From Polytrichum commune (lineage: Eukaryota > Streptophyta > Polytrichopsida > Polytrichales > Polytrichaceae), in the NCBI GenBank assembly GCA_950295325.1, contig OX485809.1, forward strand, positions 33,604,001 through 33,668,000: a DNA stretch of 64,000 bases, given 5' to 3'. The position numbers and the translations under genes are program-made. The stretch's first letter is position 1. Each line of letters opens with the position of its first letter. A model generated the notes under the pieces. The model was given only the letters and a program-made list of their open reading frames with translations. It searched no databases and was not told the DNA's origin. This document shows positions 48,771 to 60,763 of the stretch, piece by piece.

Positions 48771-49859
48771 TCCAAACCTTAGAATTTCGACACTTTGAAA
48801 TGTAAAAAATCATATTTGAATTGGGCCAATTGGGCCTTTTGTAAGGCCTTCGCTTTTGCCTTAGGCCGCAGAGCCATTTTCCCCCCATTGAAGGTTTAGC
48901 GGTTGGTATATGTGTTGGGAATCGAACTCTATACCTCTTGGTCATGGCCCAACAACTTAGACGTGTTGTAGATCATGAAGTTATTTCTATTAAGTTGATA
49001 GAATTTAGTATATATTGCATTTAATTCAATGGTACTCTATTTAAATTCCAGTGATTTTCATGTAAACAAAAATTAATGTTTGGATTAAGCTTCATGCTCT
49101 TATGGTTTCAAATTTGTGCAATTTTAGAACAACTTGATTGGCTTCCAATAATAAATACAAGGTTTTGATGATGGGATACATCATTGACAAACATTCAAAT
49201 GAAATTCCAGGTCATGATAGGCGTAAATGTTCATACTATAATCAAATAGATATGTAGAATGGACAACGTGCAAATGTTCTCAATCGGAAGTCAGCAAATG
49301 TTGAAGAAGATGACGAATACTACAATATTTAAGACACAAAATAGATTTCATCTTTAAACACTACAAAAGACAAAAATTCAAAATTCAAAACAAGATTTCT
49401 AGAACAAATAACTAGCATTTTTTTGAGTTTGATTGCATATTTCTAGGCTATAATAGATTTATTGAAAACTATGGAGGCTCATATGAAAACCTTAATATAG
49501 AAAATTGTAATCATTTTCTCATATCAGATTTAGTGTTCATATTTTAGAAATCTGAATTTGAATCTTTATGAAGCTTCATTTGCCATGGTGACTTTGCTAG
49601 TGTTTTATGCATTTTTGTAGCCTCCAATAGTTAATCTTTATTTTTTTTTTTTAATTATAAAAAAATTAGTATCTTGGTCAACATATTTTGTTCTTCTTAC
49701 ATCATTTTTTATACTAATGATATTTATTACTTTACTTACAGTTGCTATGTTAGCCATCATTTCTTGTCCTTCTATCAATGATCTACTATGCATTCATTTT
49801 TATAGTTTTTTTTTTAATTTCTTCTATCCATGCCATACCAAATTTGTCATTGCCGATTG

Positions 49860-50960
49860 TACGCATATTGTGTAGTACAATAAATGTAGCAATTACATCA
49901 ACTATATGTCGCAATGGTATCATCCTTTCTCATAATAATTCTTCATCTTCCTTTTAGAATGTTGAACACACGTTCTATACATATGCAAGTAAAACTTTGA
50001 ATAAAATTCCAATCGGCTTTCTAATATTCTAAATCCTCTAGACAACCTTTAAATGGGTTGTAAATCCATGGCCGCATTGGATATGTACAATCTCTGTTCA
50101 ACTTATAAGGTAAAAAATTACCTTTAATGCAATCTCTTCCAACTTTTGTTAGTTAAAGAAATATGCAATTGTGCATATTTTTTGCCCATCCAAATTTGTA
50201 ATCCCTAAATACACATTGTGTATCAATTATATCTTGTACCAAAGATGAATGAATTGACTGTCGATAGTGATATTTTTTTTCCTTCTAATTACATGTGTAA
50301 GAATTGGAATATGACATCCATCGATTGCTCCTATAATTTAAGAAATCCCATGAAGGACCTCACATTCTTGTTTTAAAGACCCTAAACCAAGTTGGACTTG
50401 GGAACTGCATAAAAATCCCTTGCAAATGAATTCTTACCAATATGCATAATTTTCTCACTATATTTAAATTTTACTTTCAACCATCCCATATACATCTCCT
50501 ACGATAGACAAGGTATTTCCAGTCCCAAGCCTTCGTAATGACATTGCAACTTTACTGTCAACTAAAATTATCTCTTTCATATGTGTAATTCTTCGTATGC
50601 AAATATGAACCTAACTCTCGTGAAGAAATTTGAATGTATTATGAAACACACAAGTTCTTTGATTGAACTTTTTTTCATTAAAAAAACCCAATAATTACCT
50701 ATCGGTATACCCTACATTTCTCTCAAATGCCCATACATTATGATCGCTCGTCTTCATACTCTCAAAGCAAATGCTCAAAATCAAGGCATTTTCTCATTTT
50801 CATTAAGTGCCAATGCTTGAATGTCATGTACATGTTGCACAATCATGTGCAAACACCAATATAAAGCCAATGCAACAAGAATCATCCCTCTTCTCTCAAG
50901 ATGATCCATCACGCTCTCATTTCCTTCCTTACCAATGTAAAACTAAAAAAAAAAGTGAAA
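49860..50960 (-). pseudogene. HARBI1-like nuclease relic (Harbinger copy 3)
   Basis: The minus strand yields IIGAIDGCHIPILT (first Asp), RDCTYPMRPWIYNPFKGCLE (second Asp) and CICIERVFNILKGR (the catalytic Glu, lost in copy 1, is kept here). Frames change between these blocks and stops are frequent, so it is dead. Confidence 0.75.
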
Positions 50961-50995
50961 AAGAGAGAATAAAGATATGTAACTACACTAAATAG

Positions 50996-51290
50996 GATGT
51001 TTAGTGTTTGATTATATTTAACGTTGTTACCACCCTACTTTTCTCAACATTAATTTTCAATTTTTTTTATAATTGGTGTTAGAAGATATGCTGGAATTCT
51101 CCTTTTATCAAATTTTTCCCCTCATATCCTTACTAACACTAAATTCAAACATGTAACTTCCACATATTACCATAGTTGATATATTTAGTGTTTGAGTTTA
51201 CATCTAATGTTACTTACTTTCATAAGGTTATTGATATAGAGTGTATGCGTTCGTACTTAGTGTATCAAACACTAAATATCCTATTTCGTG
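50996..51290. mobile_element. TA-flanked MITE inserted in Harbinger copy 3
   Basis: Ends CACTAAATAGGATGTTTAGT and the inverse of actaaatatcctatttcgtg, TA on both sides. The uninterrupted site cctcactagttacatat is present in copy 1 (13016-13032) and cctcattagttacatat in copy 2, confirming a TA duplication. Confidence 0.93.
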
Positions 51291-51502
51291 TAGTGAGGTA
51301 GGGCTGCCCCTAATTTTCCCACCAACAAAATATGCAACGGTCCCTCAACATGATACATTCTCACTCCACACATTGTTTGACGACCCGTCACGGCACAAAA
51401 TGGCTTTCCAACACCCACGGTACGGCCTTGGGAGGATAGTGAAGGGCCCTCACCATTTCATGGTCATGGCCATGGCCCTTGGCTCGTGTGTGAAGTTGGC
51501 CC

Positions 51503-53447
51503 TTGAAAGCCCAACCAAAACCTATGGCAGAGGCGGCTTGTTTGTGGCTCTCCTCACTGGAGAAGACACTGTGACCCCAAAGACGTGGGAGTGGCAAGGG
51601 CAGTTGTGAAGAGACATGTATAACCTAACACATGTAAAGGTCAAAGACACCATTGCTATTCATGACCACAATAATCTGAGGGAAACAAACTAGTCTAAAC
51701 TTATTTATACTCCAGCAGTGAGGCGGAAAGAAATATCCCATCCCGGGGCTCATGAAAGAATGGTCCTGATTGCTTTCAAGGCAGCTTCCTTCCTAATTAG
51801 CATCATCGTGGCTGGAGCATCTGGTTTCTTGGGCCATCGGAGTCATCATCGTCGTCGTCGTCGCCCGGGGTGATTATTAGAGAGTCTTTTTTCAGATTAA
51901 GCTTAAGCAAGTTTAGTATAGTAGCAAGTGTAGGAAGCCACCTGTAGCAGCAGCAGCAGAGGATGGATCCGGAGCCACTTGGGTACAATCGACAACCAAC
52001 AGTCTGAAAGCCTGAAAGCCTGAAAGCCAAGCCAAAGCCTGCTGATGCATGACTGACTCATTCCAGCTGGACGCCTCTGTTCAAAGCCCTTCAAAGTAAG
52101 CCCATAATCATGTAGTACTTGCTATCATTTGCACTAATTCGGCTAAATCCGATGCTCAACATGCAGTTCGTTTTTAGCAAGAGTTGAATTTGCTGTCTGG
52201 AATCAACGACGAAGCAGTAGTGTTGCGATGCCGTGTCTGTGAAAGGGGCCGCTTTACCAAGAGCTGTCTGTGACCATGAAAGTTGAAGAGCTTGTTCACA
52301 CCAAACACATTAGGCCATGGCTCTTAAAAAATGATCATGGTACCCTACCTTCTTTCATGAGACCAAGGAGAAGTCTCCATGGACTTATATAGTCCACAGT
52401 CGACTGGATCGCTACACCAAATAGGGTCATTAGTATGACTAACTACGTTAGTCACCTCATTGATTTGAATGGAGTGACTTATTGCATTGACTTGTGGTTT
52501 CAAGTTACTAAGATGATATCAATTTCACTTGTTGACACGTGGAGACATGTGGAACCGTGTGAGTGCGTCTTCTCGCTTAGTTAGTGCAACGATTCATCTC
52601 TTTAGTGATTATGGTCCAATGTTGCAATTACTATCATAGTAGAAGTAGGTGCGACAAATTTTTATGGAATGTCAGAGAAATTAGTGTTAGTCACACCAAT
52701 TTTAATGCAACGGTAAAAATATGTGTTTAGTTTAGCTTGCAGCCCGAGGTTCTCACGACATTGTTACGCAACTAGATAATGGCCTCTCCAAAGAAAGAGG
52801 TTGCGATTAAAAAACTTTGACAATCTACAATTGCTTATCAAAAAGTTTATAGTACACAATACGTGTGCTCCCCCATGAACTAGAGATTCCGTAATCAAAG
52901 GAGAACTATGCTCATGTGATACATGATCCCACGGAACGCAACCAAGGAGTTGTAAAATTCATGTTGCACCTTTATTTCATCACATTATATATGTTTGTTG
53001 AAAATAGGCAGCCTTACGGTTTAATGACATCTAGTAATTCTCTCCAATCATATCGAGTTGAGCCTCACTGAACATTACAAAGCAATTGTGGGCCCTGGGA
53101 ATGTAACCATGGGATCCTTGGAGCTCAACCTAAATCTGAATCTCCCTACGCAAGATCGGGTTATTTTGGTAAGATTCTACATGTACTTGAAACATTGTTA
53201 AAACTTTTGGGATGGCAGCGATGCCCAGGCCACCTGGCTCCCGATGAAGATATTTCACGAGTACAATGCCTTGCCCTGGCTCTTGCTCTTGCTCGGAGCC
53301 CTTCACACAAAACAGGGCATGTGCAAGACTTCTTGGCATTTTCCAGACTTTTTCTCAGAGCTTTCACAGTTCCCCTGCACTGTCGCGGCTAAAGAAAGCC
53401 TGGTGTAGGTGTGGAGTCAAACTGCACCGTTTAGGGTATTTAGGGCC
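51503..53447. other. No gene seen
   Basis: Mixed composition. Local triplet repeats (tcg at 51850-51863, agc at 51944-51960, gaaagcct at 52008-52030). No supported frame. Confidence 0.5.
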
Positions 53448-53469
53448 ACTTCACACCAGTGCCCGAGAA

Positions 53470-53660
53470 GTTTTTGGGCATAGTCGGTCCACGACCTAGT
53501 GATTTTAAATCCAACCGGTTACATGTTGGCATCTTCCGGTTTTGCTGCTTCGTTCATTTGAGGAGGTATATACTTCTATAGATTCTTCTAAAATGATCGG
53601 TACTTCTCCTGAAGTCTCGAACTTCAACCGGTTCATTTGTAACTAAGCGCCGGTTCTTCC
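53470..53660 (+). repeat. AACCGGTT-rich dispersed repeat, copy A
   Basis: Order of blocks: gggcatagtcggt, ccaaccggttacatgttg, cattctgaggaggtat-like spacer, tgatcggtacttctcctgaa, cttcaaccggttcat. Copies B and C are at 60600-60760 and 63690-63865. Confidence 0.8.
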
Positions 53661-53762
53661 GGAGTCCTGCTTCATGATCATGGAAGACCATACAATGGGT
53701 GTTGGGAATACCATTCTATATAGGGATGGGCCCTCAAACATAGAGTGAATTGAGAATGGACC

Positions 53763-54274
53763 ATGTGGAGGGACCATTACATATATCATTGGTGGAAAAC
53801 GAGGGGCAACCCTACCTCATTAGTTACATATCTTCGTTCTTTTTTTCTTTTCTTTCACTCTCTTTTTGAGTTTTACATTGGTGAGGAAGGGAAGGAGAGC
53901 ATGATGGATCATCTTGAGAGAAGAGGGAGGTTTCTTGTTGCATTGGCTTTGTATTGGTGGTTGCATATGATTGTGCAACACGTGCTTGGTATGCAAGCAT
54001 TGGCACTCAATGGAGAATGAGAAAAATGCCATGATTGGTAAGAGTTCATTTGCAATGGAGTTTTGTGCAATTTCTAAATCCAGCTCGGTTTAGGATTTTA
54101 GCACAAGAATTTGAGGCCCTTCATAGGATTTCTTATATTATAGGAGCAATTGATGGTTCTCACATTCTGATTCTTGCACCTATAATTGGAGGAGAAGATT
54201 ATTATTGTCGAATGTCATTTTATTCCTCTTTATTACATGGTACAATTGATATAAAACTTGTAATTTGGAATTAA
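53763..54274 (+). pseudogene. HARBI1-like nuclease relic (Harbinger copy 2)
   Basis: An upstream frame contains EGKESMMDHLERRGRFLVAL and MIVQHVLGMQ. A second frame (54035-54274) carries VRVHLQWSFVQFLNPARFRI and IIGAIDGSHILILAPIIGGE with the first catalytic Asp, then stops at 54272. The later catalytic blocks are absent. Confidence 0.72.
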
Positions 54275-56096
54275 AAATTTGGATGGGCATGAAATAAGCA
54301 TCATTGGATATTGTTTCAACGAACAAAAAATACAAGATATTACAAAAAAAATACAAGACATTATTGAAAATTTATAGATAAAAATAAATTTTAAATATTA
54401 CTATAGGCTATGATAGTGCATGAAAAAATAGGCAAATTAATGTGGAAAATGAATCTTTTAGAATATGCAAAACTAGAATTTCAAGATATGAACATTGGAT
54501 CTAATATGAATCAATCATTATAATCTTTTTATTAAGGTTGTCATATGAGTATCAATATATTTCAGTACATATGTTATAACCTAGAAAGAGATAATCAAAC
54601 TGAAATAATTGCTAAGTATTTGTTTTAGAAATCCTTCATCTTGTTTTTATTATTTTATTTTATTTTTGGTAGTGCAGGAGGTGAATTTTATTGTGTGTCT
54701 TGAATATTGTAGTAGTCATCACCATTTTGAGCATTTGTTGGCATATGATTGATAACATTTGCGCATTGTCAATTCCACATATTAATTTGCTTATAATACT
54801 GACCTTCACATCTATTATGACCTAAAATTTTATGTAAATGCTTGTTATTTTTGTATTCTATTAGAAGAGCCTTGTCTTTTATTTTACAAGCCAGTCAAGT
54901 TCTTTCAAAATTACGCAAATTTAAAAATCATATTGAAGTTTAAATTAAACATCCATTCATGTCCACATAAAACCATTGAAATTTAAAATAGAGTACCATT
55001 GGATTAAATACAATGTATCCTAAATTTGATTAACTTGATGGAAACAACTACATGGTTTAAAACACCTCTAAGGTGTTGGATCATGACCAAAAGGTATACA
55101 GTTTGATTCCCGATGCATGCACAATATGCTAAGTCTTCAATGGGGGAGAAATGAGATTTGGGACCAAGGGGAAAGATGAATGCCTTTCAGAAAACCCAAT
55201 TGGTCCAATTTGAATTTGATTTTTTTGCATTTTCAACATCAATTATTCATTCAAACTATTTCATACCTTGTTTCCTTGTTGATTTTACAATTTTTTCTTC
55301 CATCTCACTACAAATGTCTATGAGGGTTTCAAGCTTATAGTCTTGCCATGTAATAAGGGCCTCATTTTTACCTTCCAAATCTCCTTACTCAATTTCATCA
55401 ATTTTTGACTTATTCTTTGGTGTTCCCTTCGTTTTTGAAACTAAGGCCCAATTTTTAATTTTTTAATTTTTTTTATCAAGGTCATTTCCTTTCCTAGTAT
55501 TTTCTTATGCCTCTCCTCTCATGATTGTAGTTCTACTACCTTCAACATTTTGCAACATTTATGATCCAATAACTTCTACATTTGCATCATTAAACAACTG
55601 AAAATAGTTGAAATCCTTACTTTCCAATGAGTATCCGTGCAACCCAATTTTTGGTTGACTCTATAAATCCACATGAAGTTTTGGCTCCATTGTTGGGTTT
55701 TGGAACTACTCCCATCTTACGAGAAACCTGCCATTGAGGGAAAATAATAATAATAATAATAATGAAATCAAAAAAATTGTCTACTACAGTCTACGTGACA
55801 CTAAATACCATAAACGGTGTAACTCTGTTGCACAAATGTTACAGTATAACTTATAAGGTGCATACATAGGTTTGACTACTTACTATGTAGGTTTTCAAAA
55901 ATATCAAACACTTACATCACCATACTAAAATCATAAGGAAACGGGGACCATGGCATAGGGTGTCAGGCTAATCTACAATATACTTACCACAAGAAAAAGG
56001 GTGAAAATGACCATGGTCAATAGCACATGAGCCGAACGACAACACTTTGAATGTTGGGTGCAGATCTGCTCCAGGCTTTTACAGTACACTAAATAT

Positions 56097-56300
56097 GATA
56101 TTTAGTGTGACTTACTATTTGGATTTACACAATGCTATAATTGTTTACTGTGCATTTCATTGTTTACCAACCCTGGTCGAATTGGTTGTTTGGACATTAC
56201 AAAATATTAACATCTTTATTTGGTAAAACAAGCATTAATAGTAACAATATATGGGAACATGTAATTCTGAACAGTAAGTCACACTATATCATATTTAGTG
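56097..56300. mobile_element. TA-flanked MITE
   Basis: Ends CACTAAATATGATATTTAGT and the inverse of actatatcatatttagtg; TA at 56095-56096 and 56301-56302. Confidence 0.88.
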
Positions 56301-56353
56301 TAGTGGAAGTGACCATGATGTGTTAAACAATTTGTAAAAGTCATGGTTAGCTA

Positions 56354-56570
56354 TAATGATCATCCCAATTAGTGCGTGTTACTATTTGGAGTTACGCGAT
56401 GCTATAACTACTTAGTAAGAATGTAGTATATTGTTGGGCAAAGTCATTTGTGTTCTATTGTGTCCAAACAATCTATTGAAATTTCATTGGTAAAAGTTGA
56501 GCTATGGAGTAAGACGTTATTGCATTGCATAAATTTGAATAGTAACACACACTAAATGGGGTAATCGGTG
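56354..56570. mobile_element. TA-type MITE, diverged
   Basis: Aligning the TTAGTG subterminal box with its relatives places the ends at taatgatcatcccaattagt and the inverse of ctaaatggggtaatcggtg; left flank TA, right flank TG. Shares tttggagtta and gtccaaacaat with the other small members. Confidence 0.65.
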
Positions 56571-56590
56571 TGATACCCACAATCCTAGTA

Positions 56591-57605
56591 CACCATTTAT
56601 GGTATTTAGTGTCACATGAGCAATAGCGTCACTTACCCTACTTTGAGGCGAATGCTAGGTTACACTAAGGGCCACTTTAGATACAAGACTGCGGATCCAT
56701 TACCATTGCATTTCTACTTCCATTGCCTTGGTGGGAAAAACGGAGTTGGTCCAAGTTTGCTTCACACTACACTTGAGGGACCAACAAAGCAAGTTAATGC
56801 AAGATGAATGTAAAGTCTACATGGCACCAAATGGGTCATGTTTCATGGTCACTTGGACTATTCCCAAAAACCACTTCTTGGAGGTCGGCCTAAAACAAAA
56901 CGGGGAGACCATGGCACTCCGAAATCTCACAACTGTTGATTTATTATATTTGATCATGTGTGAGGACCCCACGTGAACATAAATTCATTGAAATAGCATT
57001 TGGTTTTGGGCCCAATCAACATATGACTTCACACTACACTTGCGGGTCCGTAACCACACTACATGAGTTTGGAGGTGTCTTTGGGAAGCCTTTGGAAACT
57101 TCTTTGGGGCTCTCACAATTTCATGATCACGGCTCTTGGCTCATGTGTGAAGAGGCCTTAATGATCAACAACTTCATCGTCAATGTCACCTCATTACACT
57201 TGGCATTCAAGTGCACTTACTAATATCTTGGCACAAGTGCGTTCAATAATGTTACGAGGTGTATGCTTATGTTACACAATGGTCTACAAGTTGACTAAGT
57301 GTATACAAAACACACTTTTATTTAGTATGATCAAGAATATCTTCCTCTTGCATACTATAATGTGAACACATGACAACTGCCATTAGTATGCTCAATAATA
57401 TATTATCACTGTATATTAAAACACAAACTATCTTCTCAAGTATCATGATGTGTGAGAATGTAAATAACCTTTCACTTGAAAAAGTACTTATATTAACAAA
57501 CAATATCATATTGGTAGTTAGTGGACGTGACACTTTGAGACCTCTAGGCGTCTAGTCTAGGCCCTTTGCAAATAGTGTACGGTACACTAAATACCATAAA
57601 TAGTG
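56591..57605. mobile_element. TA-flanked TIR element (large subtype)
   Basis: Ends CACCATTTATGGTATTTAGT and the inverse of actaaataccataaatagtg; TA at 56589-56590 and 57606-57607. A Harbinger-derived MITE (56669-57158) sits inside. The interior matches 38151-40067 and 11055-11400. Confidence 0.88.
56669..57158. mobile_element. Harbinger-derived MITE nested in the 56591-57605 element
   Basis: Left GGGCCACTTTAGATACAAGA, right inverse of ggctcatgtgtgaagaggcct, flanked by TAA at 56666-56668 and 57159-57161. Confidence 0.88.
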
Positions 57606-57677
57606 TAGCGCTAGTGTGGGCTTGGTGTGAGCCAATATCATGGGCCCCATTCCATGGACAATGAGTTTGTTCACTAT

Positions 57678-57960
57678 AGAGGTGAGTTTTCATGTAGGCT
57701 GCTCGCCCACTAGATTCTAGATAATAATGGGTTGGAGGTGTTCGCAAGTACATAAGCACAAGCCGCCAACCAACCACATTTTGTGGCCTACTATAATGTG
57801 GAGGGTTGTGGACACAAGCCGCTAGACTTTCATGTGCGCACTAAGGAATTTTTTTTGTAACCTACAAGTGCCGGTTACCAAAGGATTGAAGACTAGTTTT
57901 AGTATGAAGATGAGTTTTAACCTGGAGGAGGAGATTAGTAGGTGGGCCCAAATTTGAGAA
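57678..57960 (+). repeat. Partial copy of the GGGTGAGTTT TIR element
   Basis: Follows 58878-59159 in order (ggtgagttttcatgtagg, cccactagattctag, ataagcacaagccgcca, gctagactttcat, gtgccggt) but lacks the right inverted end. Confidence 0.65.
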
Positions 57961-57974
57961 GATGAGAGTAGCTA

Positions 57975-58795
57975 CATTATTTTGTCTAATTAATGTGTGT
58001 TACCATTTAGAGATATGTGTTGCTATAACTTTGTACAAACAATATTGTTTTCTACCAAGGGAGCAAGTACGGTCAAGTATATGAAAAAAATGCTCTTGTA
58101 TACTAAAACAATATTTTTTTGGTCAAATGCCTAAAAGTAGTAGCAAAATGTTGTTTAAATTGCAATTTTTTTTCATGTTGCCCTCTATTGTTATGTTAGA
58201 TGCTCAATTATAGAGTATTAAGATGAGGTCTTCAAAGCTTATTATTAAAAGTACTACTCACAATGTAATGGCTAATTATGGTTTTGGACATAGATTTCAT
58301 GACCTTAAAACTTTTGAAGTTGGATTTTTTTAATATTCCTTAAATTCACTATAAACTTGAGGGCACCATTACAAAAATTTGTAGGAAAAATCAATTTAAT
58401 GTAAATTGATCATTTTTAGCAAAATAGAAAATTACATGTTTAGTATATCTACTTGCACCTTCTTCTAAAATATGTAGACTTTTGTTGAAAAAAAATTGTC
58501 AACATAAATTGCTTGACTTTGTAGATCAATGTGTTTTTCATATATTTATGATTTTTCCATCACAAAATTCAAAGTTAGTATATAGTTATTAATCACTTTC
58601 ACTTAAGCATATGCAAGGTAATGGAGTCGTGTACTTGACCGTGCTTGTGCCCCCAACTAAGTTATATCATATTTTGCAGTGTGCATACTAATTACTTATG
58701 CTATTTTGATAAGAAATTAATACTTTCAATGAAAATTTATAACAACAACATCCATAACTTTGAATGGTAACCCACACTAATTAGACAAAGCAATG
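57975..58795. mobile_element. TA-flanked TIR element (0.8 kb)
   Basis: Ends CATTATTTTGTCTAATTAAT and the inverse of ctaattagacaaagcaatg; pairing continues through gtgtgttacc. TA at 57973-57974 and 58796-58797. The subterminal ttaccattt-agag block ties it to the small members. Confidence 0.83.
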
Positions 58796-58877
58796 TAGTT
58801 GGCATATACAAACCCTACCCCCACAAGATTCCATCTACATTTGGGTTGGTTTGTCCTTATTCCTACTAGAATTTGGT

Positions 58878-59159
58878 GGGTGAGTTTCCATATAGGCCAC
58901 TTGCTCACTAGATTCTAGGTAATAATGAGAAAAAAATGTTTACATGTAGTTAAGCACAAGCCACCATCCAACCATATTCTAGAGGTCTGCTAGAATGTGG
59001 ATGCTTGTGGACATGGGTTGCTAGACTTCCATCCACCCACTAAACAATCTTTAACCTATTCGTGCCGGTCATTGAAGGATTAAGATTCGTTGAAAACTGA
59101 AAACAAACCAATGTTGGTCTAGAACTCCATCTTTGGTAACCTACATGGAAACTCACCCT
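58878..59159. mobile_element. TIR element with GGGTGAGTTTCCAT ends
   Basis: The left end gggtgagtttccatataggc and the right end ctacatggaaactcaccc are inverted repeats over 19 bases with one mismatch. Second copy at 57678-57960. No transposase frame. Confidence 0.75.
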
Positions 59160-59384
59160 AAGTACTCCTTGCAACTGGCGTGGTCAAGCCTAAAGCTAAT
59201 AATGGACCTACATTTATCCAACATTATATCAAGAATGCACCCCACACGTCACTCATCCCCATGTCATGGATATTTGCTTGATCTAGGCACATGGATTGAC
59301 TAGAATTTGGCATTTGCATTGCCCTTGACTGTTGATATCATTATCACTTACATTTTACAAGATTGATCGAGCTTATCACTAAGG

Positions 59385-60012
59385 TAAGGGGTGCTAAATC
59401 CAATGCCCCACCCAAAAGCAACACCTATAATGCCTCCTAATCCCATACCCAAAACACACCTTAAACCATCCGAATGTCTCCGATGCAAAGTGGAGGCAAA
59501 ATCAGGTGAAAAGCGGGGTGGTTGTGGGAAAAAGCAGGGTTGGTTTTGGGCAAAAGTGGGATTGGAATTAAGCAAGCATTGGAACGTAGCTAGGGGCGGT
59601 TCACTAAAATGCATTTATTAAGATCCCACGTGCAAAAGTTATATGAGCTCAATTTTCTTATTGGGTGGAAAGTTGTAGTGCGGGGGCAGTTTGGGCAAAA
59701 GAAAGGGGGGGGGGGTTGAGAAAAAACGGGAGTTGGTGATGATGAAAAATGAGAGCATTGTGGGCGAATGCTGGGATGATTTTGGGAGCCATTTGCAATG
59801 AAAAAAGTGGGAGTCTAGGGACAAGTTTAGGAGGGTAGGGGTAAGTGACTTCAAAAGTTTGTTGTGTATTCATATGATGTGCAATTCATTTTATTTTTGT
59901 TCTCACTATGTATAATCCAATTCGCTAAGCCAATCACGCATACCACTAATCCAAACGGACTCCAAAAATAGGCTATATTGCTTAAATTGTTGGTTCAAGC
60001 ACCCTCTACCTC
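59385..60012. mobile_element. Second GGTAGAGGGTGCT-type TIR element
   Basis: The left end ggtaaggggtgctaaatcca and the right end ggttcaagcaccctctacc pair imperfectly; the subterminal ccccacccaaaagcaacacc matches 9199-9939. Contains a G11 run at 59705-59715. Confidence 0.65.
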
Positions 60013-60350
60013 ACATAGTAATTAACGTGATTTCACACGATTGGTTTTTAGAGTATTTCATGAGATTCGATGCCAGAATTGCATGGCCTTACCATTGGTC
60101 ATGAAACCATATAGTGGAAGAGAATTACATCAATTTGAATGCCACTCTAAACGATACATACAGTGTATGTGGTAAGATCCCGTGGACCCCATTAGTGGTG
60201 AAGGGCAATTAACCTTGAATGCCCATGTGATCCTTGGCTTACCTACTAATCATGTGACAACAATCCTTGGGAAAATTGGGAAGGCTATGCTTGAATGATA
60301 ATTACGTACCTCCTTCACCGGTTGTGGCCACCTTAAAGAGGGAAGAATTA

Positions 60351-60508
60351 ACATACCATTATTCATATCCATAACAATGTTATGTGGAACCGACAACATT
60401 CCACAAAATATTTCCGAAGATGCTCACATTCAGACTAAATGTGAGAATATTCCATGGAAATATCTTCAGTCCTACAAAACATTGTTATGAATCTGAATAA
60501 CGTTATGA
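60351..60508. repeat. Foldback element, diverged relative of 138-325
   Basis: The arms acataccattattcatatcc...caacattccaca and tggaaatatcttcagtcc...gaataacgttatg pair imperfectly and match the arms at 157-302 (ccataacaatgtt, gacaa-attccaca). The loop is larger and includes a second small palindrome (ctcacattca and aaatgtgag). Confidence 0.75.
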
Positions 60509-60599
60509 AAGGAAGTTGTCCACATGTATGAATGAACGAACGCATGAGATCAAGCCTCCACCTGGATTCAAGTGCACTTGAATTCAATGTTTGGGGAAA

Positions 60600-60760
60600 T
60601 GTTTGGGCATACTCGGTGGATATCCTCAAGAGTGTTTCCAAGTCCAGTCGGTTACATGTTGACGATATCTCTTAGTTTGAGGGGTATTCCATAGATTCAT
60701 TTGTAGTAAAATGATGGGTAATTCTCCTGATGGTCTTGAACGAACTTCAACCGGTTCATC
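60600..60760 (+). repeat. AACCGGTT-rich dispersed repeat, copy B
   Basis: gtttgggcatactcggt, aagtccagtcggttacatgttgacga-like block, ttctcctga, cttcaaccggttcatc. It ends directly at the TGA flank of the next Harbinger MITE. Confidence 0.8.
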
Positions 60761-60763
60761 TGA

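Larger units (their letters stand above)
48780..51502 (-). mobile_element. PIF/Harbinger DNA transposon, decayed copy 3
   Basis: The minus strand starts at the family TIR (inverse of ggctcgtgtgtgaagttggccc ending at 51502) and follows copy 1 through the subterminal region, the gatggatcatctt segment, the nuclease and the AT-rich 3' part to about 48780, where it stops without a recognisable second TIR. A TA-flanked MITE (50996-51290) is inserted in it. Confidence 0.78.
53448..55790 (+). mobile_element. PIF/Harbinger DNA transposon, decayed copy 2
   Basis: The left end gggccacttcacaccagtgc follows TTA. After an inserted CCGGTT-type repeat (53470-53660) the copy-1 sequence resumes (accatacaatgggtgttggg, gggaccattacat). 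A 370-base deletion removes the HTH-coding part and the C-terminal half of the nuclease is lost. Homology to copy 1 ends near 55790 and no right TIR is visible. Confidence 0.72.
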
